DNA of 64,000 nt, taken from assembly GCF_011290365.1 (NCBI RefSeq), contig NZ_CP049786.1, forward strand, positions 2,542,001 through 2,606,000, in the 5' to 3' direction. This document shows positions 17,161 to 27,700 of this stretch, piece by piece. A program made the translations under genes and the position numbers. The notes beneath the pieces are model-generated. The model made no database searches, had not been told where the DNA came from, and saw only the letters and a list, made by a program, of their open reading frames with translations. This stretch comes from Leclercia sp. 29361 (GTDB lineage: Bacteria > Pseudomonadota > Gammaproteobacteria > Enterobacterales > Enterobacteriaceae). Position 1 is the stretch's first letter. Every line of letters starts with the position of its first letter.

Positions 17161-18600
17161 TCAGGACTGCAAATAGACCACCTGAGTCTGCAGGTACTCA
17201 TGCAAGCCATGCTTGCCATCCGCCCCACCGATCCCGGATTTACGCCAGCCGGCGTGGAAGCCCTGCATCGCTTCAAAGTTCTCGCGGTTGATGTAGGTTT
17301 CGCCGAACTTCAGCCCTTTGATGGCTTTCATCGCCACGTTCAGATCCCGGGTGTAAATCGATGACGTCAGGCCATAGTCGCTGTCATTGGCCATCTTCAG
17401 CGCCTCTTCCAGAGAGTCAAACATCACCACTGGCAGCACCGGTCCGAAGGTCTCTTCGTGCATGATGGTCATCTCCTGACGCACGTCGAGCAGCAGTGTT
17501 GGCGGGTAATAATAGCCTTTACCCTCTACCGCTTTACCGCCCAGCACCACTTTCGCCCCCTCCTGCACCGCCAGGGCCACTTTCTGCTCCACGCGCTCCA
17601 GCGCCGCCGCGTTGATCAGCGGCCCCATGGCGATGTCGTTGCGCTCGGCCGGGTTGCCAAACTGCACGGCTTTCATCGCCTCGCCAAGACGGTTCACAAA
17701 GCGGTCGTAGATGCCCTTCTGCACATACACGCGCTCGGCGCAGTTACACACCTGCCCGGTGTTGATCACCCGTGAGTCGACAATCGCTTTGACCGCCAGC
17801 TCCAGATCCGCATCGTCCATCACGATAGCCGGGGCTTTACCGCCCAGCTCCAGGCACACTTTGGTGATGTTCTTCGCCGCGGCGGCCATGATCTTCTCGC
17901 CTGCGCCCACGCTACCGGTCATGCTGACCATCGCCACTTTCGGGTTGCCCGCCAGCTCCTGACCCACGGTTTCGCCGCGGCCCAGCACCAGGTTAAAGAC
18001 CCCTTTCGGCAGGCCAATCTCGTCGACGATTTTGGCAAAGGCGATGGCGTTGTTCGGCGTGAACTCGCTCGGCTTAATGACGATGGTATTGCCGGTCAGC
18101 AGCGCCGGGGCCAGCTTGCGGGCAATCAGGAAGAACGGGAAGTTCCACGGCAGAATGCCGGTGGTCACGCCGAGGGCGCGTTTAAACAGCAGGATGTTTT
18201 CACCCGGGCGATCGCTCTGGATAATTTCGCCTTCGTAGCGGCGCGCCCACTCGGCCATGTAGTCGAGATAGTCGGCGGTGAACGCTACTTCCACCTCCGC
18301 CAGTTGCTGAATTTTGCCGCCTTCGGCCACGATCAGAGCGCTGATCTCGCTGGCGCGCTCACGAATACCGGCGGAGATTTTACGCAGCCAGCCCGCACGC
18401 TGGATGGCCGGCAGCGCCTCCCAGTCAGCCTGGGCGCGCTCGGCGGCGTCGATGGCCTTGCGGGCCTCTTCGGCGCTGCCGTCGGGAATACGGGAAATGA
18501 CCTCTTCGGTGGCCGGGTTGATCACATCAATCCAGGCATCACCCTGCCAGGCTACAAACTGTCCATCGATATACATAGGATGTTGTACGGGTACTGTCAT
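17161..18600 (-). CDS. aldA: Lactaldehyde/glycolaldehyde dehydrogenase AldA
   Basis: This 479-residue aldehyde dehydrogenase has the length and almost the full sequence of E. coli AldA, which oxidises L-lactaldehyde (fucose and rhamnose breakdown) and glycolaldehyde with NAD. The catalytic Cys is in NTGQVCNCAERV (about 285), the general base Glu in CLELGGKAP (about 251), and the NAD motif MTGSVGAGEKI is present. The start at MTVPVQHPMYIDGQ is fixed by homology and a GGAG site; 11 in-frame codons upstream are excluded. A CRP-like site lies about 100 bp upstream, in line with known cAMP-CRP control of aldA. Confidence 0.96.
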   Translation of the reverse strand: MTVPVQHPMYIDGQFVAWQGDAWIDVINPATEEVISRIPDGSAEEARKAIDAAERAQADWEALPAIQRAGWLRKISAGIRERASEISALIVAEGGKIQQLAEVEVAFTADYLDYMAEWARRYEGEIIQSDRPGENILLFKRALGVTTGILPWNFPFFLIARKLAPALLTGNTIVIKPSEFTPNNAIAFAKIVDEIGLPKGVFNLVLGRGETVGQELAGNPKVAMVSMTGSVGAGEKIMAAAAKNITKVCLELGGKAPAIVMDDADLELAVKAIVDSRVINTGQVCNCAERVYVQKGIYDRFVNRLGEAMKAVQFGNPAERNDIAMGPLINAAALERVEQKVALAVQEGAKVVLGGKAVEGKGYYYPPTLLLDVRQEMTIMHEETFGPVLPVVMFDSLEEALKMANDSDYGLTSSIYTRDLNVAMKAIKGLKFGETYINRENFEAMQGFHAGWRKSGIGGADGKHGLHEYLQTQVVYLQS

Positions 18601-18694
18601 GACCTGCTCCTGTAATTGCACTGTTTTTAACAAGTAAAATTATTGTTAAAAACTACAGTTCCCGATCCGCAATCCCAGTCTATCGCGCTGTTTT

Positions 18695-18710
18695 TGTGAG
18701 ATATCTCATA
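18695..18710 (-). promoter_or_regulatory. CRP-like site upstream of aldA
   Basis: TGTGA-GATATC-TCATA matches the CRP consensus TGTGA-N6-TCACA with one mismatch and lies within a symmetric sequence. It is about 95-110 bp before the aldA start codon, between aldA and ydcF. Confidence 0.6.
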
Positions 18711-18799
18711 AAAGAAACGGGTCAGCAGGCGGAAATTATTACAAGTCGACAACAAAAGCGTGCCCGTTTGCGGGAAAGTCATCGCAAACGGGCAACGCG

Positions 18800-19603
18800 T
18801 TACAGCAGGGAGCGGCTGACCAGCGCCTCGGTGAGAATGACGTCGTTGCGCAGGATCTGCCAGGCGGTCTCAACCTCAGCAGGAATATCGACATGAACGA
18901 TGAAATCGCGGCCGAGCGGGCCATAGCCGTTGATGTCGTCGCGCAGGCGCGGGAGCTCACCCAGCACCAGGGAGAGATAGCGTTCCACCGGCCACAGCCC
19001 CTCACCGCCGCCGCGGAATACCAGCCCGTCCTCGCTGTTCTGCAGCTGCGGCACGATGCCGGGATGGCTGGTCCACGCCGGAGCATCGGGCTTATCGCGC
19101 CAGACCCGGGCAAAGGTCGCCATGGTACGGCGCTGCATGGTGGGGTCCTGGACCACAATTCCGCGCTTCACCGTCAGGTGATGATGGGTGATGGTGGCGG
19201 CGCTGAATCGGGCATTTTCACCGCAGTTGGTGGACTGATCTTCCACCAGCAGACGCTCCGGTGGAATATGCCAGAACTCCCGGGCGATCTCCGCCAGGAT
19301 GGTGGCTTCGGCTTTGCCGGTGGTACGCACCCTGTTGTAGCGCGGGTGTCGCGCAATGGCGGCGTATAAAAAGGTGGTTGAATGGCCGATGCCGCCGCTG
19401 ATCAGCAAAGGGATGGCCAGCTCCGACGCCAGACGACAGGCCGCGTCGATGGAGGGGATCACCGCATTACCGGCCAGCACCACCAGATCCGGCTGCAGCG
19501 CGGGTGGATTGAAGGGCAGATTATCCTCAGCGAGCCAGGCCCCGACGGTATTGACCGCAGCCAGGGTTTTATCCGGCAGAGATGGGAAGATTGTGAGACT
19601 CAT
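18800..19603 (-). CDS. ydcF: YdcF family protein (DUF218, SAM-binding)
   Basis: This 267-residue protein is the orthologue of E. coli YdcF, a DUF218/SanA-like protein whose E. coli member binds S-adenosylmethionine but has no settled function. Conserved blocks are [58 protein letters not shown] and [15 protein letters not shown]. The start [11 protein letters not shown] is set by AAGGAGG 7 nt upstream. It lies next to aldA and upstream of hrpA as in E. coli, although an efflux operon is inserted between ydcF and hrpA here. Confidence 0.92.
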   Translation of the reverse strand: MSLTIFPSLPDKTLAAVNTVGAWLAEDNLPFNPPALQPDLVVLAGNAVIPSIDAACRLASELAIPLLISGGIGHSTTFLYAAIARHPRYNRVRTTGKAEATILAEIAREFWHIPPERLLVEDQSTNCGENARFSAATITHHHLTVKRGIVVQDPTMQRRTMATFARVWRDKPDAPAWTSHPGIVPQLQNSEDGLVFRGGGEGLWPVERYLSLVLGELPRLRDDINGYGPLGRDFIVHVDIPAEVETAWQILRNDVILTEALVSRSLL

Positions 19604-19730
19604 CGTTACCTCCTTCCAGCAAGTAAGTTCAGAGTAACGCATAGGCTACGGGTTAACAGAGGATCCCTCTGAAATATTTTCGCTCACATTTGCGTAACCT
19701 CGCATGATCATATTCACTTGAAACAGTCTT

Positions 19731-19743
19731 TACGTCAGACGTA
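19731..19743. promoter_or_regulatory. Palindrome TACGTCAGACGTA before the MFS efflux operon
   Basis: A perfect 13-bp palindrome (TACGTC-A-GACGTA) lies 50-62 bp before the start of the MFS gene, in the divergent ydcF/efflux spacer. It could be an operator for a repressor of the efflux operon. No regulator gene is adjacent. Confidence 0.4.
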
Positions 19744-19792
19744 GAATCATTAGCCCACTAACCATTCATTAATGCGACAGGTAATTACCGCT

Positions 19793-21445
19793 ATGCGACT
19801 GCCCCAACGCGACCCCTATGCTCCTCGCGAGTGGCAGCCTCACGAAAAGCCGATGCTGTTAGGCTCCCCGTCCACGCCGGTGCACAGCACCCCGAAACGC
19901 ATCGCCTATGGGGTGGTGGGTTTGCTGGTCTGCCTGACCGGGGCGCTGGGCAATGCGATGGTTGCGGCCAACCTGCAAAATTTGCAGGGCACCTTCTCCG
20001 CCTGGTCCACCGAGATCGCCTGGCTACCGGCGGTGTACGTGATGACCAACGTGTCGATCAACCTGCTGCTGGTGAAGTTTCGCCAGCAGTTTGGCCTGCG
20101 CGCCTTCACCGAAGGCTTTCTGGTTCTGTATGTGCTGGTCACCTTCTTTCACCTGTTCGTCAACGATCTCAGCTCGGCCCTGATGGTGCGCGCCGCCCAC
20201 GGCATGGTGGCTGCAGCGCTGAGTTCGCTGGGCATCTACTATCAGATCCAGGCCTGGCCGGCGAAACATCGCCTGAAGGCGCTGACCATCGGCATCACCG
20301 GCTCGTCGCTGGCGATCCCCATTGCGCGGCTGTTCTCTACCGAGCTGCTGCAGCTGGACGAGTGGCGCGGGCTCTACCTCTTCGAACTCGGCCTAGCGCT
20401 GATCTCACTGGGCTGCGTGATCGCCCTCAAGCTGCCTCCCGGCGACCGGCGCAAAGTGTTCGAGAAGAAAGATTTTATCACCTTTATTCTGCTGGCCCCG
20501 GGGATGGCGCTGCTGTGCGCGGTGCTGTCGCTCGGGCGCGTCGACTGGTGGTTTGAAGCGCCGTGGATCGGCTGGGCGCTGGCGGGTTCACTGGTGCTGA
20601 TCGTCTCGGCGATTTTCTTCGAGCATAACCGCAGCAACCCGCTGCTGAACACCCGCTGGCTCTCTAGCGGCAGCATCCTGCGCCTGGGGCTGATCATGCT
20701 GCTGATCCGCATCGTGCTGGCGGAGCAGAACACTGGGGTGATTGGCTGGCTGCAGTATGTCGGCCTGCAGAACGAACAGATGACCCATCTGGCGTGGGCG
20801 ATTTTTGCCGGGATCGCCTGCGGCATCGCCGTCAGCTGCCTGACCATCAAACCGACCCGACTGGCCTGGCCGATAGTGACCTCGCTGGTGCTGATGATTA
20901 TCGCCTCCCTGCTCGACAGCCAGTCCACCAGCCTCACCCGCCCGGATCAGCTGATGCTGAGCCAGTTCCTGCTCGGGTTCGGCAGCGCCTTCTTCCTCGC
21001 CCCGGCGATGCTGGCCGGGATTGGGGGCGTCATTGCTGACCCGCGTAACCTGGTCAGCTTTTCGGTGCTGTTCGGCATGAGTCAGAACCTCGGCGGCCTG
21101 TTGGGTTCCGCCATTCTGGGCACCTTTCAGACCTGGCGCGAGAAGTACCACTCTGGCCTGCTGGCTGAACAGCTCACCAGCCTCAACCCGCTGGTGACTG
21201 AACGGCTGCAAATGTACAGCCAGATGTACCAGAGTCAGATTGGCGACAGCGCCCTGCTGAGCACCCAGTCGGCGCTCCAGCTGCAAACCGCCAGCACGCT
21301 GCAGGCAAATATTCTCGCTTACAACGATACTTATCTTCTGACGGCTGGCATTGCCACCGCCACGCTGGTCTGGATTTTATGGCGCTTGCTGCGCTTGCGC
21401 ATCACTGCCCGTCTGGCGCTGAAAAAGGCCACCGGCAGTCAGTAA
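19793..21445 (+). CDS. MFS (DHA2-like) transporter of a tripartite efflux system
   Basis: This 550-residue protein is a 14-helix-type MFS transporter. It has a hydrophilic N-terminus (PQRDPYAPREWQPHEKP), then about 14 hydrophobic segments and a periplasmic loop near residue 440-500. With the HlyD adaptor and the outer-membrane factor that follow, it would form an EmrAB-TolC-like proton-driven efflux pump across both membranes. I choose the ATG at 19793 (AGGT about 10 nt upstream); an in-frame ATG at 19772 adds seven residues. The operon sits between ydcF and hrpA, a position where E. coli K-12 has no such genes. Confidence 0.85.
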   Translation: MRLPQRDPYAPREWQPHEKPMLLGSPSTPVHSTPKRIAYGVVGLLVCLTGALGNAMVAANLQNLQGTFSAWSTEIAWLPAVYVMTNVSINLLLVKFRQQFGLRAFTEGFLVLYVLVTFFHLFVNDLSSALMVRAAHGMVAAALSSLGIYYQIQAWPAKHRLKALTIGITGSSLAIPIARLFSTELLQLDEWRGLYLFELGLALISLGCVIALKLPPGDRRKVFEKKDFITFILLAPGMALLCAVLSLGRVDWWFEAPWIGWALAGSLVLIVSAIFFEHNRSNPLLNTRWLSSGSILRLGLIMLLIRIVLAEQNTGVIGWLQYVGLQNEQMTHLAWAIFAGIACGIAVSCLTIKPTRLAWPIVTSLVLMIIASLLDSQSTSLTRPDQLMLSQFLLGFGSAFFLAPAMLAGIGGVIADPRNLVSFSVLFGMSQNLGGLLGSAILGTFQTWREKYHSGLLAEQLTSLNPLVTERLQMYSQMYQSQIGDSALLSTQSALQLQTASTLQANILAYNDTYLLTAGIATATLVWILWRLLRLRITARLALKKATGSQ

Positions 21446-21478
21446 TGGATAAAAATTAATGATGTTTCTGGAGAAGTT

Positions 21479-22558
21479 ATGAGTCAGCAGGATGCCGCTA
21501 AAGAGCAGGCCAATACCCGTAATAATCTGCGCGTGGTGTCAGTGTTCGCCGCCGCCGCGATCGGTATCGTTGGCGTGCTGGTGATCCTGTACGCCTGGCA
21601 GCTACCGCCCTTTACCCGCCACGTTCAGTTTACCGATAACGCCTACGTGCGCGGCCAGACCACCTTTATCAGCCCCCAGGTGAATGGCTACATCACCGAG
21701 GTGAAGGTGCAGGATTTTGAGCAGGTGAAGAAAGGCGACCTGCTGCTGCAGATCGACGATCGCATCTACCGCCAGCGGGTGCATCAGGCCGAAGCCCAGC
21801 TGGCGATGAAAATCGCTACCCTCAACAACAACCTGCAACAGCGCAAAAGCGCCGAAGCGGTGATCCAGCGTAACGAGGCGGCGCTGAAAAACGCCCGGGC
21901 CCAGAGCCAGAAAACCCAGGCCGACTTAAAGCGCGTGAAGGACCTTACCGCCGACGGTTCGCTGTCGATCCGTGAGCGGGATGCCGCGCTGGCAAGCGCC
22001 GCCCAGGGCAGCGCCGACATCGACCAGGCGAAAGCCACCCTGGAGATGTCGCGCCAGGATCTGCAGACCGCGATCGTTAACCGCGCTGCGCTGGAGGCCG
22101 ATGTCGAAAACGCGAAGGCGGCGCTGGAGCTGGCGCAGATCGACCTGCAGAACACCCGCATCGTTGCGCCGCGCGACGGCCAGTTGGGGCAGATTGCCGT
22201 ACGTCTGGGGGCCTACGTTACCGCCGGGACCCACCTCACCACCCTGGTGCCGCCGCAGCACTGGGTGATCGCCAATATCAAAGAGACTCAGCTGGCGAAC
22301 CTCCGTGTCGGCCAGCCGGTGAAATTTACCGTCGATGCCCTGAACGACCAGGCCTATGAAGGCCGGGTGCAGAGCATTTCCCCCGCCACCGGGGTAGAGT
22401 TCAGCGCTATTACCCCGGATAACGCCACCGGCAACTTCGTCAAGATTGCCCAGCGGATCCCGGTGCGCATAGAGGTGCTCGGCAAGGCCGAAGACGCGGC
22501 ACGGCTGCGCCCGGGAATGTCGGTGCAGGTGACGATTGATACCCGGGAGGCAGAATGA
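21479..22558 (+). CDS. HlyD/EmrA-family periplasmic membrane fusion protein
   Basis: This 359-residue adaptor has a short cytoplasmic tail and one membrane helix (about 24-42, SVFAAAAIGIVGVLVILYAW). The N-terminal lipoyl half-motif FTDNAYVRGQTTFISPQVNGYI comes next, then a long coiled-coil hairpin (about 95-195) and the second lipoyl half and beta-barrel (TRIVAPRDGQLGQIAV). It links the MFS pump to the outer-membrane channel. GGAG lies upstream of the start, and its end overlaps the next gene (ATGA), showing translational coupling. Confidence 0.9.
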   Translation: MSQQDAAKEQANTRNNLRVVSVFAAAAIGIVGVLVILYAWQLPPFTRHVQFTDNAYVRGQTTFISPQVNGYITEVKVQDFEQVKKGDLLLQIDDRIYRQRVHQAEAQLAMKIATLNNNLQQRKSAEAVIQRNEAALKNARAQSQKTQADLKRVKDLTADGSLSIRERDAALASAAQGSADIDQAKATLEMSRQDLQTAIVNRAALEADVENAKAALELAQIDLQNTRIVAPRDGQLGQIAVRLGAYVTAGTHLTTLVPPQHWVIANIKETQLANLRVGQPVKFTVDALNDQAYEGRVQSISPATGVEFSAITPDNATGNFVKIAQRIPVRIEVLGKAEDAARLRPGMSVQVTIDTREAE

Positions 22559-23931
22559 TCCGCCGCCCGCTCATCGCCCTGCTGATTGCCACCGCCCTGA
22601 GCGCCTGCCAGTCGGTGGATGTCGCCCCGGCGAAACCCACCCTGCAGATCCCCGCCCAGTGGCGGGCCAGCACCGGCCCCGCCAGCCCGGCAGAGCAGAT
22701 GTGGTGGCGCAATTTTCACGACAATCCTCTCAACGCTTACGTGGATCAGGCCCTGCGCAACAACAGCGATGTGCTGATTGCCCGGGAGCGGATCAATGAG
22801 TATCAGGCCCGGGTGTACGCCAGTGAGGGCAACCTGTTTCCGACCCTCGATGCCGATCTGAATGCGGGTCGCGCCCGGTCCCAGTCGGCGGCCACCGGTT
22901 TGCCCACCTACGGCGCGCTGTACAAAGGGAGCCTGACCGCCAGCTATGATGTGGATATCTGGGGGGTGAACCGCCGCACCACCGATGCCGCCCGGGCCTC
23001 GCTCGAGGCGCAAAAAGCGGCGGCGGCCGCGGCGGATCTGACCGTTGCCTCCTCGGTAGCCTCGGGTTATGTCACCCTGCTGGCGCTGGACGAGCAGCTC
23101 CGGGTGACGCAGTCGACCCTCAAAGCGCGGGAAGAGGCCTTCAACCTGGCGCAACGGCAGTATCAGACCGGCTACAGCTCGCGTCTGGAGCTGATGCAGT
23201 CCGACTCCGAGCTGCGCTCGACGCGGGCGCAGATCCCGCAGGTGCAGAACCAGATTGCCCGTCAGGAGAACGCCCTGACCCTGCTGCTGGGAGGCAACCC
23301 GGGAGCCATCGCCCGCAGCGCGGATTTCGACACCCTGACCCCGCTGCGTATCCCATCGCAGCTGCCTTCGTCGCTGCTTAATCGCCGCCCGGATATTGTG
23401 CAGGCGGAACGCCAGCTGATCGCTGCGGATGCCTCCCTGGCATCCGCGCGCGCCAGCCTGCTGCCGTCGATCAACCTGACCGCAACCGGTTCGATCCAGG
23501 ATCGTACCCTGCCCGGCCTGCTGGACAACCCGCTGGAGCTGTGGAGCATCGGCGGCAGTATTCTGGCCCCGCTCCTGAACCGCCAGGCGCTGAATGCCCA
23601 GGTGGATATCGGCCAGTCGCAGCGTAATCAGGCGCTCTACAGCTATGAAAAAACCGTGCGCAACGCCTTTAAAGAGGTGAATGACAGTCTGGATGCTATC
23701 ACCCGCTACGGCGAGCAGCTGACCGAACTGGTGGCCCAGCAGGAGGTCGCCCAGGAGACATTGCGGATCGCGCAGAACCGCTATAACAACGGCTATTCGT
23801 CCTATCTGGACGTGCTCGACGCCCAGCGGACGCTGTTCTCGGTGCAGACCAGCGTGGTGCAGGCGAAAAATAATCTGCTGCTGGCGCAGATCGATCTGTA
23901 TAAGGCGCTGGGGGGTGGGTGGTCGGCATAA
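22555..23931 (+). CDS. Outer-membrane factor lipoprotein of the MFS efflux system
   Basis: This 458-residue TolC/NodT-type channel has a lipoprotein signal with lipobox LSAC (cysteine about 17). Two OEP repeats surround the NRRPDIVQAERQL motif. It starts within the stop region of the adaptor gene (ATGA overlap) and completes a dedicated three-gene pump, so the system need not borrow TolC. A REP unit follows. It is distantly related to eefC at 3.1-4.5 kb, giving two separate OMF lipoproteins in this window. Confidence 0.9.
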   Translation: MIRRPLIALLIATALSACQSVDVAPAKPTLQIPAQWRASTGPASPAEQMWWRNFHDNPLNAYVDQALRNNSDVLIARERINEYQARVYASEGNLFPTLDADLNAGRARSQSAATGLPTYGALYKGSLTASYDVDIWGVNRRTTDAARASLEAQKAAAAAADLTVASSVASGYVTLLALDEQLRVTQSTLKAREEAFNLAQRQYQTGYSSRLELMQSDSELRSTRAQIPQVQNQIARQENALTLLLGGNPGAIARSADFDTLTPLRIPSQLPSSLLNRRPDIVQAERQLIAADASLASARASLLPSINLTATGSIQDRTLPGLLDNPLELWSIGGSILAPLLNRQALNAQVDIGQSQRNQALYSYEKTVRNAFKEVNDSLDAITRYGEQLTELVAQQEVAQETLRIAQNRYNNGYSSYLDVLDAQRTLFSVQTSVVQAKNNLLLAQIDLYKALGGGWSA

Positions 23932-23938
23932 TCGGATC

Positions 23939-23969
23939 GTAGGCCCGCGCAAGCGTAGCGCCGCCGGGC
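23939..23969. repeat. REP element
   Basis: A single REP unit (GTAGGCCCGCGCAAGCGTAG and the closing CGCCGCCGGGC) lies between the outer-membrane factor and the O-methyltransferase gene. Confidence 0.8.
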
Positions 23970-23994
23970 AAAACTCTCACTAAGGGGTCAATCT

Positions 23995-24654
23995 ATGCAA
24001 CAACAGTGGTCTGCCGTAGATAATTACATGATTTCCGAGCTTATTCCTCAGGATGAGGTGCTTCAGCAGGTGCTGGAAAATAACCAGCGCGCAGGTTTAC
24101 CGGCGCACGACGTCACCGCCAATCAGGGGCAGCTGCTGGCGCTGTTTGTGCGCATGACCCAGGCCAGGCGCATTCTGGAGATTGGCACCCTTGGGGCCTA
24201 CAGCAGCATCTGGATGGCGCGCGCCCTGCCGCCGGACGGGCAGCTGATTACCCTTGAGGCCGATCCGGTTCACGCGAAGGTCGCGCGCCAGAACATCCAC
24301 CTGGCAGGGCTGGACTCTCGCATTGAGCTGATTGAAGGCCCGGCGCTGCTCTCCCTCGACCAGCTTGGCGAGGTTCCCCCGTTCGATCTGATTTTTATTG
24401 ATGCCGACAAGCCAAACAATCCCGGCTATCTGGAGTGGGCGCTACACTACTCCCGACCGGGAACGTTGATCATCGGTGACAACGTGGTGCGTGACGGGGA
24501 GGTGATTAACGGCCAGAGCGATGATGCCCGGGTGCACGGCGTGCGACGCTTTATTGAGATGATTGGCGATAACCCGCGCCTGACCGCCACGGCGCTCCAG
24601 ACGGTGGGCGTAAAGGGGTGGGATGGGTTTACGTTGGCAGTGGTCAACGGCTGA
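23995..24654 (+). CDS. Class I SAM-dependent O-methyltransferase (COMT-like)
   Basis: This 219-residue enzyme belongs to the cation-dependent O-methyltransferase family that methylates catechols and related hydroxyls. The SAM motif is RILEIGTLGAYSSIWMA (about 55-72), the acidic SAM ribose contact ITLEADP, and the metal-site run FIDADKPNNPGYLEWAL with GDNVVRDG. AAGGGG precedes the start. A REP unit separates it from the efflux operon, so co-transcription is possible but unproven. Its natural substrate is unknown. Confidence 0.85.
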   Translation: MQQQWSAVDNYMISELIPQDEVLQQVLENNQRAGLPAHDVTANQGQLLALFVRMTQARRILEIGTLGAYSSIWMARALPPDGQLITLEADPVHAKVARQNIHLAGLDSRIELIEGPALLSLDQLGEVPPFDLIFIDADKPNNPGYLEWALHYSRPGTLIIGDNVVRDGEVINGQSDDARVHGVRRFIEMIGDNPRLTATALQTVGVKGWDGFTLAVVNG

Positions 24655-24660
24655 GGAAAT

Positions 24661-24735
24661 GCCCGGTGGCGCTGCGCTTACCGGGCCTACAGGACTCCGT
24701 AGGCCGGGCAAGCGAATGCGCCGCCCGGCGTTTTT
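24661..24735 (+). repeat. BIME with terminator-like end
   Basis: Two REP units in opposite orientation (24661-24690 and 24699-24729) lie between the converging methyltransferase and hrpA genes. The second unit, GCCGGGC...GCCCGGC followed by G and T6 (24730-24735), can also act as a terminator for the plus strand. Confidence 0.8.
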
Positions 24736-27700
24736 TAGGCGGAGATCTGCTCCATCGCCTGCAAAATACGCTTGTCGGAGATCGGGTACGGCGTTCCCAG
24801 CTGCTGCGCAAAGAAGCTGACGCGCAGCTCTTCGATCATCCAGCGGATCTCCTGCACATCTTCGTCATCGCGACGGGCCGGCGGCAGCTTATTCAGCCAC
24901 TGCTGCCAGCGCTGCTGCACCGCTTCCACCTTCAGCATCTGCGCCCGGTCGCGGTGCGGATCGATGGCCATCTTCTCCAGACGTTTTTCAATCGCCTGCA
25001 GATAACGCAGCGTATCCCCTAAACGCTTGTAGCCGTTGCCGGTGACAAACCCGCGATAGACCAGCCCGGCCATCTGGGCCTTCACATCCGACAGCCCCAG
25101 CGCCATGGTCATATCCACCCGCCCTTTCAGGCGCTTGTTGATATTGAACACTGCCGTGAGGATCTGCTCGACCTGCTTCGCAATGTTGACCACCGTCTCA
25201 TTAAGCTCAGCGCGCACTTTTTCGTGCAACTTCGCAAAGCCCTCTTCGGTCCACACCGGCCCGCCCGCGGCGTTGATCAACTGGTCCACGCCGCAGGAGA
25301 TGCAGTCGTCGATCAGATCCAGCACCTTGCCGTACGGGTTAAAGTAGAGTCCCAGCTTGGCTTTGTTCGGCAGCTTCTCGTGCAGATACTTGATCGGCGA
25401 CGGGATGTTCAACAGCAGTAAACGGCGCAGCCCACGCCACATCGCCTGCTGCTGCTCCTGCGGGTTATCGAACAGCTTGATCGCCACGCTGTCGCGCTCG
25501 TCCACCAGCGCCGGCCAGGCTTTCACCTTGTAGTTGCCGCGCTTCTGCTCGTAGCTTTCCGGCAGTTGACCAAAGCTCCAGATATGCAGCCCGCTCTGTT
25601 CGATCCCGTCGTCGGCCACGGCGGAGAGGGTCTCCTGCACTTTGCCTTTCAGGGCGTCTTTCAGGTCGGTCAGGGAACGGCCTTCCTGCAATTTCTTGTT
25701 CTTCTCGTCCACCACGCGGAAGCTGATTTTCAGGTGATCGGGCACCTGATCCCAGTGCCAGTCTTCGCGGTCGATGGTCACACCGGTCATCCGGCGCAGC
25801 TCGCGCTCCAGCGAATCCAGCAGCGGCAGCTCCAGCGGCGTCACGCGGCCCAAAAACGCCTCGGCGTAGTTCGGGGCCGGGACAAAGTTACGCCGCACCG
25901 GCTTCGGCAGGGATTTGATCAGGGCGATAATCAGCTCCCGGCGCAGGCCGGGAATTTGCCACTCGAAACCGCTCTCTTCCACCTGGTTAAGCAGCGGCAG
26001 CGGGATGTGAACGGTCACGCCGTCGGCATCGGTGCCCGGTTCAAACTGGTAGCTCAGGCGCAGCTTGAGGTTGCCCTGATGCCAGAAGTTCGGGTAATCG
26101 AGCTTGCTGACCTGCTCCGCCCCCTCTTTGATCAACATGCTCTTTTCAAAGTTGAGCAGATCCGGGGTGTCGCGACTGACCTTTTTCCACCAGCTGTCGA
26201 AGTGGCGGGCCGAGACCACATCGTGGCTGATGCGCTGGTCATAAAACTCAAACAGCGTCTCGTCATCCACCAGGATGTCGCGGCGACGGGTTTTGTGCTC
26301 CAGCTCTTCCACTTCGCTGCGCAGCTTCAGGTTTTCGCGGAAGAAGGCGTGACGGGTCTGCCAGTCGCCCTCCACCAGCGCGTGGCGGATAAACAGCTCG
26401 CGGGACAGCGCCGGGTCGATCTGGCTGTAGTTAACCTTACGCGCGGCCACCACCGGCAGGCCGTAGACGGTGACCTTTTCGGTGGCCATCACCGCGCCCT
26501 GCGCCCGCTCCCAGTGCGGTTCACTGTACGAGCGCTTCAGCAGATGCTGGGCCACCGGCTCGACCCACTCCGGATCGATGCGTGCAGCAATGCGTCCCCA
26601 CAGGCGGCTGGTCTCTACCAGCTCGGCCACCATCGTCCACTTCGGCGGCTTCTTGAACAAGCCGGAGCCCGGGAAGATGGAGAAACGGGCGTTACGCGCG
26701 CCGGTAAATTCCTGCTTATCGGCATCTTTCATCCCGATATGCGACAGCAGACCGGTCAGCAGCGCGATGTGAATCTCGCGGTACTCCGCCGGTTCGCTGT
26801 TCACCGGAATACCCAGCTCTTTCACCACCTGGCGCAGCTGAGTGTAGATATCCTGCCACTCGCGCACCCGCAGGTAGTTGAGGAAATCCAGCTTGCACTG
26901 GCGGCGGAACTGGTTCGAGGAGAGCGCTTTCTGCTGCTCCCCGATGTAGTTCCACAGGTTCACAAAGGCGAGGAAGTCGGACTCTTTGTCGTGGAAGCGT
27001 CGGTGTTTCTCGTCGGAGGCCTGCTGCTTGTCCATCGGACGCTCGCGCGGATCCTGAATGGAGAGCGCCGAGGTGATGATCATCGCCTCGCGCACGCAGC
27101 CGTGTTTTTGCGCCTCCAGCACCATCCGCGCCAGACGCGGGTCCACCGGTAGCTGGCTGAGCTGACGACCCTGCGTGGTCAGCTTGTAGGCCGTGGCCTG
27201 CTCGTCGGTGGTAATTGCCCCCAGCTCTTCCAGCAGGCGCACGCCGTCCTGGATATTGCGTTTATCCGGCGCTTCGACAAACGGGAAGGCGGCGATATCC
27301 CCCAGCCCAAGAGCGGTCATCTGCAGAATGACTGATGCGAGGTTGGTACGCAGAATTTCCGGATCGGTAAATTCCGGGCGCGACAGGAAATCGTCTTCCG
27401 AATAGAGACGAATACAGATCCCTTCCGAGACGCGTCCGCAGCGGCCCTTACGCTGGTTAGCCGAGGCCTGGGATACCGGCTCAATCGGCAGGCGCTGCAC
27501 CTTGGTGCGGTAGCTGTAGCGGCTGATACGCGCCGTGCCGGGGTCAATGACATATTTAATGCCCGGCACGGTGAGGGAGGTTTCCGCCACGTTGGTCGCC
27601 AGCACGATGCGGCGGCCGCTGTGGGACTGGAACACGCGGTTCTGCTCGCTGTTGGACAGACGGGCATACAGCGGCAAAATTTCGGTATGGCGCAGGTCGC

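Noticed and set aside
22354..23952. A 532-codon open frame antisense to the outer-membrane factor gene
   Set aside because: Gln/Arg/Gly-rich composition and complete overlap with a recognisable OMF lipoprotein gene.
25566..27152. A 528-codon plus-strand frame inside hrpA
   Set aside because: Antisense to conserved helicase sequence; composition rich in His, Gln and Val with no motif.
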